A stretch of DNA of 62,500 nt, taken from assembly GCA_037447655.1 (NCBI GenBank), contig JBBHKE010002410.1, positions 1-62,500 of the forward strand. The letters are read 5' to 3'. This DNA is from Zygnema cylindricum. Its lineage: Eukaryota; Streptophyta; Zygnematophyceae; Zygnematales; Zygnemataceae. Position numbers and translations under genes: made by a program. This document shows, piece by piece, positions 1 through 10,351 of this stretch; position 1 is the first letter of the stretch, and each line of letters opens with the position of its first letter. Under the pieces are notes generated by a model. That model made no database searches, was not told the DNA's origin, and was given only the letters and a program-made list of their open reading frames with translations.

Positions 1-2258
1 ACTATCTCTTTTTATTGTTGTGAGAAGGGTCATGGATACAGTTATTCTCTTAAGCTGAAAAAGGCAAATGAGACAGGTTTATACAAGCCATATTGGCACC
101 AAAGCAAATATCACAAAGGCTTTTTCTGGAAATCCCACCCGTGGAAAAGTTCTTTTTTCAACTCCTGCAATTGATGCACATGAGTCTTTGAGCTTCAATG
201 AGCTAGAGGAGGAAGAGTTATTTGCTATGGCAGCAGCCATGGATGGTCGAAAAGATGAAGGATGGATCATGGACACGGAGTGTCGGCCCACATGTGCTGG
301 AACAAAGCGGCTTTTACAAATCTGCAGCAAACGTCTCCAAAAAGTATCTACTATGCTTGTGGTATAGTGTTCAAACCACAACTCAGGGTGATGTATCTTT
401 GATCGTAGATGTGGGGGGAAAGACGTTAGAGAGAATTGTTCACAATGTTTTGTATGTTCCAGACTTTAAATATAGTCTTTTTTTTACATCTTTAGTAGAG
501 AGCAAAGCCTTTGAAGTCATTCTGAAAAGAGGTAGACAGGTTGTGAGCAAGAAAGGGAAAGTAGCAACAACAAGAACTAGAGATGCTAGCAAAATGTATC
601 GGATGGACATGGCTCAATATAAAGAAAATGATGTTCTCTACTCCGGTATCCAATGTGAAAATGAGTTGTGGCATAAAAGATTAGGACATATGAATTATGA
701 TAGTCTAAAGAAAATGGTGAATTCGAGAAAAGTTGATGGTGTTTCTCTTAGTTCTCATCCTATAAAATCATGCGATGGTTGTTCACTTGGCAAGAGATAT
801 AGATTGCCATTTCCACAGGAAACAAACCACAAATTGGAGAAAGTTTTGCAGCTTATACATTATGATGTTCTCGATCCTTCACAAGTGGCTTCAGCTGGAG
901 GCATCCACTATATGGTTACATTGACAAATGACTGCTCGAGGTACACCAAATTTTACTTTATGCAACATAAAAGTGAAGTGTTTACTCACTTTAAATACTA
1001 CAAAGCGTTGGCGGAAAAACTTTACGGAGTTCCTACCTTGGCGTTGAGATCGGACAATGGGGGAGAATACACATCAAAGGAATTCGAAAAGTTTCTCTTT
1101 CAGGAAGGTATCACTCACAATCTTAAAGTTCCCTATACACGAGAACAGAATGGTGTTTCTGAAAGATTAAATAGGACATTAACAGAAAGTGCTCGATCCA
1201 TGCATGTAGATAAAAGGCTAGATTTGAAATTTTGGGCTAAAAACTTAACTGTGATGTTTATATTAAGAATATAATTACTTCTAGATCTGTTAGCACTACA
1301 CCTTATGAGCTTTAGACAAGAGAAAAACCAGTTGTTAGTCACTTTAAGATCTTTGGCAGCAAGTGCTTTATTCTAGACACTTCACACGATAGATGGAAAA
1401 TGGAGGCTAAAGGCTACCTAGGATTTTCATGGGGTATGATGATAATGCAAAAGAGTTTAGAGTTTTTGTATTTGAGAAACAGAAAGTGATTATCTTTAGG
1501 AATATTCAGATTAAAGATGAACAGGATTCGGTTTAATATTTAAAATGCCATATCAATCGGCAAAGGAAAAACATGAATATGTTATTTTTCACCATACCCA
1601 GCGAGTATACTTTCCACCATCAAATAGGACACCTCTTGCTTCAGTTCCTCTAGTGCCTTCACAAGATGCTTCACCAAAAGTTACAACTCGGGTAGAAGAA
1701 ACTGATGCACACTCAATACCAACTCAAGTTACAATTCAAACAAAACAGAAAAATCAGAGGTTGCCGACGATATCAGCCTCAGAATTTTCGGGGGGAAAGA
1801 GATCTAGCAACTGTCTGCAATTAAGCTCTCACTTTGCTTTTTCTGCAGTTACAAACAAGCCTTTTACGATTCAGGAATCCTTTTCATCACCTGAGAGAAA
1901 TAAGTGGATCGAGGCGACAAACGATGAAATGAAATCTATTATGGAGAAACAGACATGGGAGCTGGTGGATCTTCCTCCGGGCAGAAAAAACTATCGGTAG
2001 CAAATGGGTATTCAAGGTGAAGTTGAACCCGAACAACACCATTGAAAGGTATAAGGCCAGACTAGTGGCCAAAGGATACAATCAAAAAGAAGGTATTGAC
2101 TTTGAAGAACCTTCTCTCCATTTGCAAGATTTCTCACTGTCAAGATTTTAATAAGTCTAGCGGCTATAGAGAATATGAAAATACATCAAATGGATGTTAA
2201 AATGGCCTTCTTGCATGGAGAGTTAGAAGAAACTATTAATATGAAGCAACCTGAAATG
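1..2258 (+). pseudogene. Copia A gag end, protease, integrase and start of reverse transcriptase (broken)
   Basis: At 1-60 the reading is a decayed CCHC knuckle (C-E-K-G-H-G-Y). The protease site near 260-310 reads WIMDT followed by a frameshift where family members have DSGA. The pre-integrase module is clear at 660-830 (LWHKRLGHMNYDSLKKM ... SCDGCSLGK). The integrase core follows at 850-1200, with YDV for the first Asp region, RSDNGGEY, and EQNGVSERLNRT carrying the catalytic Glu. The frame breaks after 1274. It resumes at 1545-2000 with the integrase-RT linker and the RT start (NDEMKSIMEKQTWELVDLP), then frameshifts into KWVFKVKLNPNN and KARLVAKGYNQKEG. It stops at MKQPEM, where the gag-only element is inserted. 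Confidence 0.88.
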
Positions 2259-3288
2259 TGTTGTTTTGGAAAATATAGTTTCGTGCGTACGCGACATTTC
2301 GTGCGCACATCATAAGGTCTAGTGTGAAGGTTTGCATGGATTCGCCGATTGGGGGAGCAAACGTGCGGATAAAATTAAAGTGACGCAACAAAGGGTGTGA
2401 AATGAACGGCGGATCGCAAAGCGATCCGATTGGAAATAATTAGTAATGTTCGAAATATAACTCCGGAGGGGGTACAGAGTTTCGTTACACTCCAGGGGCA
2501 CGTGTTGGTATGGTACGTATCAAGGGGCACGTGGTGGTAAGGAGGTATGGTACGACTGTTGGAGTACAGTTTGGTTAAGGGACAAAAACGCCACGTGAAG
2601 ATTGGTGAACGGATGTGGATAGCGGCGGACGAAGTTCGCCGTCAATCATTAGACGACAAATATTGAGTACTTTGTCTTTTCGGCATCTAAAATGTTAGCC
2701 GCGGAATATTTTGGCACCGGTTAAATGAGTGTAAATACATTGTACGGTAGACAGCCGGTTAGTCTTGTTAGGATGACCACGTTATTTATGGTACGGCGTA
2801 GATCAGCTGCGGGTTCACTTGTATATGTGTAGAACTTAGAATATTTTAGGTAGGAATCCCCTTGTATGGAAAAACTGTGATTGCAGTTTTTGGGATTTTT
2901 GAAGTGAAAGATCATTGTGATCTTTGGGCAGAATTTATTGAAATTTTGCATGATGGTTCTTTGGTAAACTTTATGTATTTTGGCGAATTTGCAGGTCTAT
3001 TGTATACCTGGTTTGCTTTGGGCTTCATTGTGAAGTCGGTCTTTTGTGGGGTTGATTCTGGCAGGCTGTTTTTCTGCAACTTTGACTGGGTGATGCGGAA
3101 ATTCTGGTAAGTATATTTATATGAAAATCGGTATGAATACTTAGTGTTCTAGGAATATTCTATCTGTGAAGTTTCATCTTGTTTTGGTAATTCTGTAGAA
3201 TTCTGAGTGGAATCAAAGTAGGCTGTTTTGGGGTAGTCTGTGGTGCTTCCGAGGGTAAATCCATGGCTGAAAATGGCTATGGACAACA
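2259..3288 (+). repeat. 5' LTR of the gag-only element
   Basis: 1030 bp, TG...CA. It contains two G-box repeats (AGGGGCACGTG, 2494-2554), a 19-nt hairpin CGGATCGC-AAA-GCGATCCG (2410-2428), and the gag start codon at 3263, 26 bp before the LTR end. Very similar to 4906-5936. Confidence 0.93.
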
Positions 3289-4600
3289 GGTAATGGGCCC
3301 ACGCCCATGGCTACCCATATTAGATGAGTCTTACTTACCCATATTTGATGAATCTAACTATTATTACTGGAGGAGTATGATGGAGAGCTTCTTCAAGAGA
3401 AGGGAGCTGATGACTGTGGTGGATGGGACATGTACTGAATCATCGCCTGGATGGGAGGATAAAAACGATGAGTGTTTGAGGATTATCAAGCTTTGCTTGA
3501 CTGAGAAATTTGTAATGATTTACATTTGTTTGAATAGTGTAGCTGAAATATGGAAGGATTTAGAATGTGTGTATCAAAAGACTTCCGTGTATCACTGGAT
3601 GAGTAGTGTCACAAAAATAGTTGAGTATAAGTATGATGGAGGTAGTATGATGAATTACTGTATTGGGTTACAAATATTGTTTGTAGAAAATGAGATTGCA
3701 GGTGGAAACTTTACAAATGCTCAAAAGGCTTTTCTGTTAATGAAAGGATTACCTAAGGAATATAGGTGTGCTTTAGATATATTAAAACAGGTTGATAAAA
3801 ATGATTGGAACTTACAATTAGCAATTAGGTGTGTTTTAGAAGAAGAGGCGAATAATGAGGCTCTAAAGATTAGGGGGAACTTTCAAGGTGTCAGATCACA
3901 CTTTCAAAGAAATAAGAAAAGTTGTAAGGTAGAAAATTGTTTTTATTGTAATGATGTAGGACATACTTTCAGGGTATGTCCTCTATATAAAAGTGCATGT
4001 TTCACAGGAAATTTCAGAGAAGGTTGGGACAACAACCGAGTTCAGCCCCATATACAAAGGCAACAGAATGCATTTACTAATCCGAGGAAATATTGTGAAG
4101 ACAAAAGGGTTACACCTTCTTTCGAGAAATTTGTTTGGTTGCCGGCCGTCATTTTTGGAAATGTAGAGACCGAGGACGGAGAGGGAAAAAGTATTGTCAC
4201 CGAAGATGGTGTGGAGGAAAAGGAGAGAGAAAAAGACGCGGATTTTGAAACATTTTATGGTGACAGATTAGTGAGTGAAAAATGCTTACACGAGGGAGAG
4301 TTAAGTAAAGTAAAAAGAGTTGGAGGAAGAGAAGGGGAAGTGATGGTGGAACTGAAAAATAATGTGGATGTAGAATTCAATGACCTTAGAGAAAGAGAGA
4401 GGAAAACTGCAAAAATTGGAAAAATAGGAAAAGAAAACCTGAAGAAGAGATTAGTGAAGAAAAAAGAAGGATTTAGAATTCATGACATTAAATTGGTAGA
4501 AAACAGTGACAAAGATGTAAACCTACAGAAAACACAAAAATACATTAAGAAAGCAAAGAAAAGATGCAAGACTCAAAGGATCACTAAAAGAAGAAAATAG
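3263..4600 (+). CDS. Gag protein of the gag-only element, with Lys/Glu-rich C-terminal tail
   Basis: This is an intact 445-residue ORF. The start ATG (3263) is inside the 5' LTR, and codon 9 spans the LTR/primer-site junction. A second in-frame ATG (codon 11) lies inside the primer site. Residues 14-200 match Copia gag (FDESNYYYWRSMMESFF, VVDGT, KAFLLMKGLPKEY). A CCHC zinc knuckle is at C226, C229, H234, C239. After about residue 300 the sequence is no longer Copia-like. It becomes a charged tail of Lys, Arg and Glu (for example VKKKEG, KKAKKRCK) that ends at a stop instead of leading into protease. The role is presumably capsid formation and RNA packaging; the origin of the tail is unknown. 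The intact frame in an otherwise decayed neighbourhood suggests recent activity or selection. Confidence 0.85.
   Translation: MAENGYGQQVMGPRPWLPILDESYLPIFDESNYYYWRSMMESFFKRRELMTVVDGTCTESSPGWEDKNDECLRIIKLCLTEKFVMIYICLNSVAEIWKDLECVYQKTSVYHWMSSVTKIVEYKYDGGSMMNYCIGLQILFVENEIAGGNFTNAQKAFLLMKGLPKEYRCALDILKQVDKNDWNLQLAIRCVLEEEANNEALKIRGNFQGVRSHFQRNKKSCKVENCFYCNDVGHTFRVCPLYKSACFTGNFREGWDNNRVQPHIQRQQNAFTNPRKYCEDKRVTPSFEKFVWLPAVIFGNVETEDGEGKSIVTEDGVEEKEREKDADFETFYGDRLVSEKCLHEGELSKVKRVGGREGEVMVELKNNVDVEFNDLRERERKTAKIGKIGKENLKKRLVKKKEGFRIHDIKLVENSDKDVNLQKTQKYIKKAKKRCKTQRITKRRK
3289..3301 (+). other. Primer-binding site, half-tRNA initiator-Met type
   Basis: GGTAATGGGCCCA directly abuts the LTR end. Except for one base it is complementary to the anticodon stem-loop of plant initiator tRNA-Met (UGGGCCCAUAACC). 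The usual plant Copia site pairs with the tRNA 3' end. The site is inside the gag reading frame (VMGP). Confidence 0.7.
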
Positions 4601-4683
4601 GATCAAAAGGTGGTAAAAAGAAGACAGCGTGAGAAGTGATTTTATAGAGGATATTCTTAAAGGAAATGGAAGACATGGCGGAA

Positions 4684-4820
4684 GCGGTTCGCGTCACATC
4701 GCAGCGCAACAACGCAACGAACGCAGCGCAACAACGCAACGCACGCAGCGCAACAAACGCAGCGCAACAAACGCAGCGCAACAACGGAGCATAGCAACGC
4801 AGCGAAAGCAGTGGTGACGT
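4684..4820 (+). repeat. Minisatellite of CAACGCAGCG-type units
   Basis: Imperfect tandem units of about 10-12 bp (AACGCAGCGCAAC) run between the gag stop and the 3' LTR and are followed by an A tract (about 4825-4842). Non-coding part of the gag-only element. Confidence 0.8.
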
Positions 4821-4905
4821 TGAAAAAAAAAAAAAAAAAAATTGATATACGGAAAGGTACGCTATGTTTTAACTACGGGTGCACGAAACTAAATTTTCGG
4901 GGGAG

Positions 4906-5936
4906 TGTTGTTTTGGAAAATATAGTTTCGTGCGTACGCGACATTTCGTGCGCACATCATAAGGTGTAGTGTGAAGGTTTGCATGGATTCGCCGATTGGG
5001 GGAGCAAACGTGCGGATAAAATTAAAGTGACGCGAACAAAGGGTGTGAAATGAACGGCGGATCGCAAAGCGATCCAATTGGAAATAATTAGTAATGTTCG
5101 AAATATAACTCCGGAGGGGGTACAGAGTTTCGTTACACTCCAGGGGCACGTGTTGGTATGGTACGTATCAAGGGGCACGTGGTGGTAAGGAGGTATAGTA
5201 CGACTGTTGGAGTACAGTTTGGTTAAGGGACAAAAACGCCACGTGAAGATTGGTGAACGGATGTGGATAGCGGCGGACGAAGTTCGCCGTCAATCATTAG
5301 ACGACAAATATTGAGTACTTTGTCTTTTCGGCATCTAAAATGTTAGCCGCGGAATATTTTGGCACCGGTTAAATGAGTGGAAATACATTGTACAGTAGAC
5401 AGCCGGTTAGTCTTGTTAGGATGACCACGTTATTTATGGTACGGCGTAGATCAGCTGCGGGTTCACTTGTATATGTGTAGAACTTAGAATATTTTAGGTA
5501 GGAATCCCCTTGTATGGAAAAACTGTGATTGCAGTTTTTGGGATTTTTGAAGTGAAAGATCATTGTGATCTTTGGGCAGAATTTATTGAAATTTTGCATG
5601 TTGGTTCTTTGGTAAACTTTATGTATTGTGGCAAATTTGCAGGTCTATTGTATACCTGGTTTGCTTTGGGCTTCATTGTGAAGTCGGTCTTTTGTGGGGT
5701 TGATTCTGGCAGGCTGTTTTTCTGCAACTTTGACTGGGTGATGCGGAAATTCTGGTTGGTATATTTATATGAAAATTGGTAGGAATACTTAGTGTTCTAG
5801 GAATATTCTATCTGTGAAGTTTCATCTTGTTTTGGTAATTCTGTAGAATTCTGAGTGGAATCAAAGTAGGCTGTTTTGGGGTAGTCTGTGGTGCTTCCGA
5901 GGGTAAATCCATGGCTGAAAATGGCTATGGACAACA
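4906..5936 (+). repeat. 3' LTR of the gag-only element
   Basis: 1031 bp, TG...CA, preceded by the polypurine tract CGGGGGAG. It carries the same G-box repeats and hairpin (5058-5076, last stem base changed) and a stranded gag start codon near its 3' end. Confidence 0.93.
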
Positions 5937-7112
5937 AAATGTATGTAGAAAAAGGAAAGCAAGAATTAGTGTGTAAGTTGATGAAATCTTTTTATGGGCT
6001 AAAACAAGCCCCGCGTCAATGGAATTTGAAGTTAGATGAGTTTTTGACTGGGCTAGGTTTAAAGAGAATTAGCTCAGATCATTCTATATATGTTCTACAA
6101 GGAGAGGATGGGATAATTTACATTTGTGTATATGTGGATGATCTATTATTAATAAGTCAATTGAAAAAATAAACCGCATTAAAGCGGCTTTAAGGTCTAG
6201 GTTTGAGATAAAGGACCTCTGAGAGGCCTAATATATCTTAGGTATACTAGTAGAAAGAGGCAAAAAAAAGGGTGATTATGTTGACTCAGAAAGAAGCAAT
6301 AAGTAACATGCAGGAAAGATTTGAAATGAAATATGTAAAAGGATGTGTAACTCATATGGAATTCAGGCAGAAAATTGGAAGGAATTGATTCAGACTCAGG
6401 CATAATGGTTTATGAGGGTCTAGAGACTGGCGAGGAAGAGTTTATGGCTTCAAATCCATATATACAAGTAGTTTGAAGTCATATATATTTTATGAAATGT
6501 ACGAGACCTGATATTGCAGCAGCTGTGGGAGTCTTGAGTAGAAGTCTCCAGAACCCTAAAAAGGCAGACTATGAAGCAGCAAAAAAGGTGTTGAGATTTC
6601 TTGCATGTACTCGAAATCTTAAGCTTGTACTCGGAGGAGGAGAGGTGAAAATACACACGTGGAGCGATGCTGGCTATGGAGACATGCCAAGCCGAAAATC
6701 TACAGCCGACTTTGTTCTCAAGATTGGAGATGGAACTAGCTGTTGGAGTAGCGAATTACAAAAGGTTACAGCTCAATCCACAATAGAGTCAGAATATATG
6801 GCAGCAACTTCCGCCCTCAAGGAGCTCCTATGGGTCATGTGCATTTTACAAGAACTTGGGTATATGCAAACAGGTCTTCAAGCTATCTGGTGTGATAACC
6901 AGGCAACCATTGCAATTGCCTCTAACCCCAGCCATCACTTTAAGAACAAACACATAGATGTTAGACTTCACTTTGTCACAGAAAAATTACTTGAAAAAGT
7001 AATTAAATTTTGATATTTACCGGATGAGAAGATTGTGGCTGACATGTTAACAAAAGCCCATCCAGCTCCTAAATTGCATTTTTGCAGAGAGGCTATTGGA
7101 CTAAGTGAGTAA
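5937..7112 (+). pseudogene. Copia A reverse transcriptase end and RNase H (broken)
   Basis: This continues the RT interrupted at 2258. YGLKQAPRQWNLKLDEF is followed by the catalytic YVDDLL (about 6130-6150) and then a stop at 6170 and a decayed stretch. From 6492 a 173-residue frame gives the end of RT and RNase H: TRPDIAAAVGVLSRSL, then a WSDAGYGD site, SSELQKVTAQSTIESEYMA and WCDNQATIAIASNP. The final reading KIVADMLTKAHPAPK and AIGLSE ends at 7112. Order and motifs are standard Copia; several stops and frameshifts show it is dead. Confidence 0.88.
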
Positions 7113-7135
7113 AATAGAGTTAAGATTTATGAGAG

Positions 7136-8206
7136 TGTTGAATTTTAAAATCTTTATATCAGTAGATAAGTTTGTGAGAGGAGACCAAAAAGACTTAGAA
7201 TATTTTCTAAGTAGTTTTATTTAATACTTACCTTTATTAGTATTACAGTAACAAAATTACAGTAGAGTGTATTGTACCTTTACACGTTTAACGGAGTGGC
7301 GCGGGCACGCGTCGCGCAATAGACAATTAGAATTGTCGGATCACACGGAATGAATCTTGTCCAGATACTTCGGAAAATATATGTTACGTTATTTTTGGAA
7401 TCATACGGATATTTTGGAAATGTATACTACGAGACATTTCTATAATCATTGATTGGAAACGTCCAAATATTTCGAAAATGTTTGGTACGGTACTTTTTAT
7501 GATCATTGATTTCGAGTCGTGTCGACGGACGCGATTCACCTGGGACCACAAGCGTGATTCACGTGGGTCCACAAGTAATAAAGCATGATTCACGTGGGAC
7601 CACAAGTGACGAAACACTCAGGTGCTTCGTACTACACTACGACAGTCGGCTAGACTTTAGCGACCACCGTGACTAAGTACCTGGAACGTTTATTGTACGG
7701 TTCCCCATCTGAAAATATTTGAATAACATTGTTTTGTAGTATAGTGTAATAGAAATTAGTGTTTCATGAATTAGGTTTTTGGAGGTACTCACGGTGCAGT
7801 AAAGTACAAGCTGGATACTTTGTCGTTAGTCAAGAAAGTACTGTTGTACAGTCACCCCTATTAGTGTGACCAGTAGATACTCAGTGTGAGTATATAGTTT
7901 AGGACTTAGACAATTTTGTATCATCCAGTTTTGGGAATATGATTTCTAAGGGCAGTTTTGATGAAACTTCCAAACATCATATCTTATAGTTAACTAAGTC
8001 ATTTGGGCTGCAATTTTGGGAATTGTCAGATTAATCTGTTGTGTATTACTATGACAAATTTGGGGCATATTAGCCTTTTGAGTCATATTTTGTGTTGGAT
8101 CAAAGTTGGTTGTTGAGTAGGTGTTTTGATAGTTTCTGTTGTTTTTAATGTCTACTTCCACTACTACTGCTGGTTTTCCGCCTGCAACGGTGGTTGTAGA
8201 ACAATA
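7136..8206 (+). repeat. 3' LTR of Copia A
   Basis: It starts TGTTGAATTTT straight after the RNase H end and a purine run (GAGAG). It ends at ...GAACAATA, probably a mutated ACAACA. It carries a gag-type start (ATG at 8148, MSTSTTTAGF...VVVEQ) whose frame meets the LTR end exactly as in elements B and D. That homology fixes the LTR end even though its partner LTR is outside the window. Confidence 0.7.
7533..7606 (+). promoter_or_regulatory. Three G-box repeats in the LTR of Copia A
   Basis: Three 20-bp units GATTCACSTGGGWCCACAAG (7533, 7556, 7587) lie in the likely U3 region. The second and third carry CACGTGG, the core bound by plant bZIP/bHLH factors. This is probably enhancer-like; the function is inferred. 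Confidence 0.55.
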
Positions 8207-9851
8207 CTTAGCACCTCCTACAGAAGGATACCTAGATGGCCCCCATACATCTGAATAAATTATTTCTAGCACCCTGCTAGTTCTATGATTTGTTTGCAAA
8301 GGGAAAGGCAACCTATTAATTTTTCCCATTGCACAACCATCACATACATTTGATGTTTGTTTTTGACTAATTTTTACACCTTCCACCATTTTATGATTTA
8401 CCATCCTTTCTAATCTATCATAGTTCACATGTCCTAACTGTTTATGCCATATATCACAATCATTGATTACACTAGAGTACATAACATCATTCTCATTATC
8501 ATTTGCAAGACTAAGAGGGTACAAGTTGCTCCCACAAATCCCTTTGCAGCTATTTTCCCATTCTTACTCACTGTTTTCTTCCCATTCTTAGATATGGTTT
8601 TAAACCTTTCTTTTTTACAAGTGATGTAGAGAAAAAAATCCTTTTAAAAGTTGGGACATGCAACACATCTTCCAAGACCCTTTTCACATGCTTTCCCTCT
8701 ACGTTCAGCATCAACGACACCCTCCTTTTAGCTTTGGACACAACAAAAGAGTCATCACTGAAATAAATTTTGACAGGAGAGGTAAATTGAATATTCTCAA
8801 ATAGATGGCAACTACGGCACAAGTGTGCAGATGCACCGGAGTCCATAATCCATTCGTCTTGCTCCACGCCTTCCAATGCTTAGGCTATCGCAAAATTATT
8901 TCTTTTCGCTATTATCGGGAAAGCTGCTCACGTCCTCCTCATGAAGTGCGTTGGAAAATGTTGTTGGTCGTCCACTTTTTTGAAATGGAACTCGACTTTC
9001 GTCCCAACAATAGCGAACAAATTTCCAATAGCTTTCGCTCTCTTGTATGCATTACACAACGTGAAAACATGGCCCTTTTCATAACAAAAATAGCATGTCA
9101 ATGGTGGTCTTCTACGAATACCTCTAGCACTGCCACTACCAACCTTAGAGTCTGAAAACTAGTTAGCCTAGTTAGCTAGTGCCTGACAGACTTACTACCA
9201 CCTCTTTGTGAAATCAGGTTAGCTTCTTTGCTTAAAATAAAATGAATTGCTAACGTTATATTCCACTAACGTTGTGGAAGAGCCCTAAGCCTATCCATGG
9301 CTCCCTTATACTCATAAGATAAGGTTCTCATCAAAAACATAGCCTGCTGATGTGGTGAAATCTCCCCACTTACACTTGTACTCTGAAAGAACAACCTTTT
9401 CATAGCATGACAATGATCTGACTTACTACCTTTAGAATACTTAAACTCAAAAATATGTGTGGCTATGTTAGTTTGGACAGTATCATCTAGCTGAACATAC
9501 ATAGCACATATGTTGAACCAAAGTTCAGAAGCTTTTTCCAACACAAGATACGATATTACCAAATCTTTTGTCATTGCCTGTTTTTAAAGCGTTGAGGCAG
9601 TGGATATTTTTTTTTGTCCAATCCGGTGCAGTGTCATCGGCGCTTCTTTTCACAATAGGTGACAATTCCCTCTCCTCGGAATATGAGCTCAGCATTTTTT
9701 CCCAATATAAGAAGTTTTTTCCATCAAACATAGGCAATTTGGGCGGTGGGCCCATAACCTGTTGAAAGTCATGGGCATTCTGACTTAACTGTGATCCACT
9801 CCCACTAGGAGTCACATTTGCACCGACGAGAACAGAGCCATTGGTAGACAT
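8207..9851 (-). pseudogene. Copia B gag, protease and start of integrase (broken)
   Basis: Translation would start at ATG 9851, inside the LTR (MSTNGSVLVGANV...), and run through the LTR end and primer site (DFQQ/VMGPPPKLPMFDG). Gag is recognisable to about 9266 (KASELWFNICAMYVQLD, QQAMFLMRTLSYEYKGAMDRL) with a frameshift near 9570. The protease region keeps an intact catalytic reading WIMDSGASAHLC (near 8845). The pre-integrase zinc module is at 8210-8450 (IWHKQLGHVNYDRLERM ... VCDGCAMGKINRLPF), then YSDVWGPSRYPS with the first integrase Asp. Stops between blocks make it non-functional. Confidence 0.85.
9747..9759 (-). other. Primer-binding site of Copia B, half-tRNA initiator-Met type
   Basis: On the minus strand GGTTATGGGCCCA follows ...CAACA of the LTR. 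It is a perfect 13-nt complement of the anticodon arm of plant initiator tRNA-Met, and it encodes VMGP within gag. Confidence 0.65.
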
Positions 9852-10122
9852 GAGAGGAGAAGCAAAGATCTTTGTACCAGACAAACATATACTACAGCTA
9901 ATTCAAAGACAATAGAACAGAATACACCTTAAAGTGCACTTAGTGCTCTCATTTCGTTAACTTTGTGTAGAATGTAAATTCGGTGTCAACTTGTTCGGTC
10001 TTATTCGAACTAAATACTCAAAAGATTTAGAAAACATCTAAAACATATGTAGGGTTCACCTAACAATCTACTGACAAAAATCTAAGTACTTGGACCAAGA
10101 TTTTCTAGTAACAATATCTAAA

Positions 10123-10186
10123 CCCTAAATATCCGTGAGATATTTATCACGTCTCCCTAAATATCCGTGAGATATTTATCACGTCT
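10123..10186 (+). repeat. Perfect 32-bp tandem duplication in the LTR of B
   Basis: Two identical adjacent 32-bp units beginning CCCTAAATATCCGTGAG (10123 and 10155). Confidence 0.85.
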
Positions 10187-10351
10187 GCTTTCATAGGCGG
10201 CCGTACACACTAATTTACTCTAAGATAACTACTCGAGTAGATACTACAAAAATCCACACTAAAACAAGTTAATATTGAAAATTGGTAGTAAACAAATATT
10301 ATAAGTCCTAGACTCAAATTTCTAAGTCTTACTAAAGCTTACTTTTCAATA

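Larger units (their letters stand above)
2259..5936 (+). mobile_element. Complete gag-only LTR retrotransposon (TR-GAG type), inserted in Copia A
   Basis: Two direct repeats (2259-3288 and 4906-5936) start TGTTGT and end ACAACA, and enclose 1617 bp. The element is flanked by the 5-bp duplication AAATG (2254-2258 and 5937-5941). Removing it rejoins the host RT reading ...KQPEM/YVEKGKQ.... A primer site follows the 5' LTR and the polypurine tract CGGGGGAG (4898-4905) precedes the 3' LTR. Only gag is encoded; there is no protease, integrase or RT. It must therefore have moved with enzymes from another Copia. I count roughly 13 substitutions and one 1-bp indel between the LTRs (about 1.3%), so it is fairly young. 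Confidence 0.93.
1..8206 (+). mobile_element. Ty1/Copia retrotransposon A (5' end outside window, broken, host of a nested insertion)
   Basis: The order zinc-knuckle remnant, protease, integrase, reverse transcriptase, RNase H, LTR is that of Copia. The window opens inside the end of gag. Coding is split by frameshifts and stops and by the insertion at 2259-5936, so this copy cannot make a polyprotein. Its 3' LTR starts at 7136 after a short purine run and ends near 8206. The next bases continue a minus-strand Copia integrase (element B), so A inserted into B. The 5' LTR and the other copy of the target duplication (expected CTTAG, as at 8207-8211) lie to the left of the window. Confidence 0.9.
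8207..10351 (-). mobile_element. Copia retrotransposon B, 5' part (truncated at left by insertion of A)
   Basis: On the minus strand the order is putative 5' LTR (about 10351-9760), primer site (9759-9747), gag, protease and pre-integrase, up to the break at 8207 within the reading VGGAK. The remainder should lie left of the window beyond element A. The LTR's outer end (TATTGAAAAG, where relatives have TGTTGA) is an estimate by similarity to LTRs A and D. Confidence 0.75.
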
